A DNA stretch of 8,842 bases from SZUA-521 sp041738285 (GTDB taxonomy: Bacteria; Pseudomonadota; Gammaproteobacteria; Pseudomonadales; Azotimanducaceae), in contig JBGSQB010000169.1 of assembly GCA_041738285.1 (NCBI GenBank), forward strand, positions 1 through 8,842, read 5' to 3'. The notes below the pieces were generated by a model. It did not search any database. It was not told the origin of the DNA and was given only the letters and a program-made list of their open reading frames with translations. The number at the start of each line of letters is the position of its first letter. Position 1 is the first letter of the stretch. This document shows, in pieces, positions 7,037-8,842 of the stretch. The translations under genes were made by a program, and so were the position numbers.

Positions 7037-7063
7037 GTGGGAGCGGGCTTGCCCGCGAAGAGG
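7037..7063. repeat. Solitary REP-like palindromic element
   Basis: The stretch has the perfect stem GCGGGC (7043-7048), loop TT, GCCCGC (7051-7056), preceded by GTGGGA and followed by GAAGAGG. This arrangement closely resembles the extragenic REP core well known in Pseudomonas (GTGGGAGCGGG...CCCGCGAAGAGG, with variable loop bases). It lies between the hppA terminator and the dehydrogenase start, within the only 108-nt intergenic space on this side. No second copy is seen in the window, so it is a single REP and not a paired REPIN. It lacks a T-run and is therefore not an intrinsic terminator itself. Confidence 0.8.
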
Positions 7064-7077
7064 TTACTCGCTCTCCC

Positions 7078-7109
7078 AAAAAAAACCCCGGCAGGTGCCG
7101 GGGTTTTTT
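7078..7109 (-). terminator. Rho-independent terminator of hppA
   Basis: Stem CCCCGGC (7086-7092), loop AGGT (7093-7096), stem GCCGGGG (7097-7103), flanked by eight A (7078-7085) and six T (7104-7109). Read on the minus strand this is a seven-bp GC stem, extendable by A-T pairs, followed by eight T, starting about 20 nt after the hppA stop. The symmetry would allow function in both directions, but no plus-strand gene ends here. It should separate hppA transcription from the dehydrogenase gene downstream. Confidence 0.95.
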
Positions 7110-7129
7110 CGATCAGAGTCAGTGCGTGG

Positions 7130-8842
7130 TTAGAGCACCGGCACCATCAACAGCGCGACGATGTTGATGATCTTGATCAATGGGTTCACCGCGGGACCTG
7201 CGGTGTCCTTGTACGGGTCGCCAACGGTGTCGCCGGTCACCGCCGCCTTATGGGCTTCGGAACCTTTGCCACCGAAGTTACCGTCTTCGATGTACTTCTT
7301 GGCGTTGTCCCAGGCACCGCCGCCGGTGGTCATGGAGATGGCGACGAACAGACCCGTGACGATGGTGCCGATCAAGAGACCACCGAGGGCTTTCACGCCG
7401 GCGGAGGGGCCCATGGCGAAGTTCATCACGACCACGAGCACGATCGGTACCAGGATCGGCAACAGACTCGGCACGATCATTTCCTTGATCGCGGCGCGGG
7501 TCAGAAGGTCAACCGCGCGGGAATAGTCCGGCTTGCCGGTACCTTCCATGATGCCTTTGATCTCGCGGAACTGACGGCGCACTTCGTTCACGACGGAGCC
7601 GGCCGCGCGGCCGACGGCTTCCATCGCCATGGCGCCGAACAGATACGGCACCAGGCCGCCGATGAACAGGCCAATGATCACGGCCGGATCCGACAGGCTG
7701 AACTCGACCAGTTTGCCGGCTGCTTCCAGGTTGTGGGTGTAGTCGGCAAACAGCACCAGTGCGGCAAGACCCGCCGAGCCGATGGCGTAGCCCTTGGTGA
7801 CCGCCTTGGTCGTGTTGCCCACCGCGTCGAGCGGATCGGTGATGGCGCGGATTTCCGCGGGCATTTCCGCCATTTCGGCGATGCCACCGGCGTTGTCGGT
7901 GATCGGCCCATAGGCGTCGAGCGCCACGATCATGCCGGTCATCGACAACATGGCGGTTGCGGCGATCGCAATACCGTACAGGCCGGCGAATGTGTATGCG
8001 GCCCAGATGGCGATGCACACCGACAACACCGGCAGTGCGGTCGACTTCATGGAGATGCCGAGGCCGGCAATGATGTTGGTGGCATGGCCCGTTTGGGAGG
8101 CGGCGGCGACGTGCTGCACCGGGCCATACTCGGTCGCGGTGTAGTACTCGGTGATCACCACCATGGCGGCAGTGAGGAGGAGGCCGACGATGGAGGCACC
8201 GAACAGCGGCATCACCTGCTCGGCGGGCATCATCCAATCGGTCACGAAGTAGAAGGCAACACCGGCAACGACGCCGGACACGATGACGCCCCGGTACAGC
8301 GCATTCATGATCTTGCCGCCTTCGCGGACCGTGACGAAGAACGTGCCGATGATTGAGCCAATGATGGAGACACCACCGAGCACCAGGGGATACAGCACGG
8401 CGGCGGTGCCGGCTTCTTTCATCATCAGGCCACCGAGCAGCATGGTGGCAACGATGGTAACGGCGTAGGTTTCGAACAGGTCGGCTGCCATGCCGGCGCA
8501 GTCGCCGACGTTGTCACCGACGTTGTCGGCGATGACCGCCGGGTTGCGCGGGTCGTCTTCGGGAATGCCGGCTTCGACTTTACCGACCAGGTCGGCGCCG
8601 ACATCGGCACCCTTGGTGAAGATGCCGCCGCCGAGTCGGGCGAAGATGGAGATCAGCGAACCCCCGAAAGCGAGCCCAACCAAGGCGTGCAAGGATGCAT
8701 CGCTGCCGATCATCGGCTCAGCGACCGCGTAGAAACCGGCAACGCCCAGCAGGCCCAGCCCGACCACCAGCATGCCGGTGATGGCGCCGCCGCGGCACGC
8801 GACCTGCATCGCGGCGTTGATGCCCGCGTGCGCGGCTTGAGC
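7130..8842 (-). CDS. hppA: K+-independent-type membrane H+-translocating pyrophosphatase, N-terminus beyond window
   Basis: The frame is open from the right window edge to TAA at 7132-7130, giving 570 residues of a protein that is usually about 660-700 long, so roughly the first 100 residues are missing. It is an integral inner-membrane enzyme that hydrolyses PPi and pumps protons. Motifs: the substrate-binding GGIFTKGADVGADLVGKVE (fragment residues 72-90), DPRNPAVIADNVGDNVGDCAG just after, GPITDNAGGIAEM, and the C-terminal GGAWDNAKKYIEDG and GDTVGDPYKDTAGP blocks, with many hydrophobic helices between. In GNTTKAVTKG the lysine codon is at 7807-7805 and the second diagnostic threonine at 7798-7796; lysine instead of alanine here is the known marker of K+-independent enzymes. 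The internal Met codon at 8809 is not the start, since the family continues upstream. A strong terminator follows the gene. Confidence 0.97.
   Translation of the reverse strand, partial: AQAAHAGINAAMQVACRGGAITGMLVVGLGLLGVAGFYAVAEPMIGSDASLHALVGLAFGGSLISIFARLGGGIFTKGADVGADLVGKVEAGIPEDDPRNPAVIADNVGDNVGDCAGMAADLFETYAVTIVATMLLGGLMMKEAGTAAVLYPLVLGGVSIIGSIIGTFFVTVREGGKIMNALYRGVIVSGVVAGVAFYFVTDWMMPAEQVMPLFGASIVGLLLTAAMVVITEYYTATEYGPVQHVAAASQTGHATNIIAGLGISMKSTALPVLSVCIAIWAAYTFAGLYGIAIAATAMLSMTGMIVALDAYGPITDNAGGIAEMAEMPAEIRAITDPLDAVGNTTKAVTKGYAIGSAGLAALVLFADYTHNLEAAGKLVEFSLSDPAVIIGLFIGGLVPYLFGAMAMEAVGRAAGSVVNEVRRQFREIKGIMEGTGKPDYSRAVDLLTRAAIKEMIVPSLLPILVPIVLVVVMNFAMGPSAGVKALGGLLIGTIVTGLFVAISMTTGGGAWDNAKKYIEDGNFGGKGSEAHKAAVTGDTVGDPYKDTAGPAVNPLIKIINIVALLMVPVL

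Noticed and set aside
6824..8356. 510-codon open frame on the plus strand
   Set aside because: It lies antisense to hppA and the dehydrogenase, is rich in His, Arg, Gly and Asp as typical of GC-rich shadow frames, crosses the terminator and REP, and shows no family motif.

Overview
The window looks like ordinary chromosomal DNA of a GC-rich gammaproteobacterium. The basis is an mpl gene of proteobacterial type (peptidoglycan recycling), a K+-independent-type membrane H+-pyrophosphatase, a PPi-dependent phosphofructokinase of the type known from methylotrophic and other proteobacteria, and a solitary REP element whose core closely resembles Pseudomonas REPs. The order or genus cannot be fixed from the sequence. 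No phage, transposase, CRISPR, tRNA or rRNA was seen.

Left part (1-4177, all minus strand): a compact run of five genes reads leftward in the order multipass membrane protein, mpl, secreted cyclase-family protein, methylthioribose-kinase-like phosphotransferase, nucleoside hydrolase (cut by the window edge). Junctions are an ATGA overlap, a 31-nt gap, a 5-nt gap and a second ATGA overlap, so one operon with translational coupling is likely. The last two genes make a plausible nucleoside salvage pair: the hydrolase would free a (thio)ribose sugar and the kinase would phosphorylate it.

Middle (4178-5523): an 89-nt divergent intergenic region separates this operon from the plus-strand gene for PPi-dependent 6-phosphofructokinase.

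Right part (5516-8842, minus strand): a membrane-anchored fusion of cytochrome c and a PQQ-type sugar dehydrogenase overlaps the phosphofructokinase gene tail-to-tail by 8 bp. Upstream of it are a REP hairpin, a strong intrinsic terminator, and hppA (N-terminus beyond the window). hppA and the phosphofructokinase gene, which share pyrophosphate as substrate or product and are adjacent in some methanotrophs, are here separated by the dehydrogenase and lie on opposite strands.

The whole window is densely coding; there is no gene-free stretch over 300 bases. The most interesting points are the nucleoside hydrolase/kinase pair, the pyrophosphate-linked gene neighbourhood, the cytochrome-dehydrogenase fusion with an unusual CxxC loop, and the REP hairpin just ahead of a ribosome binding site.
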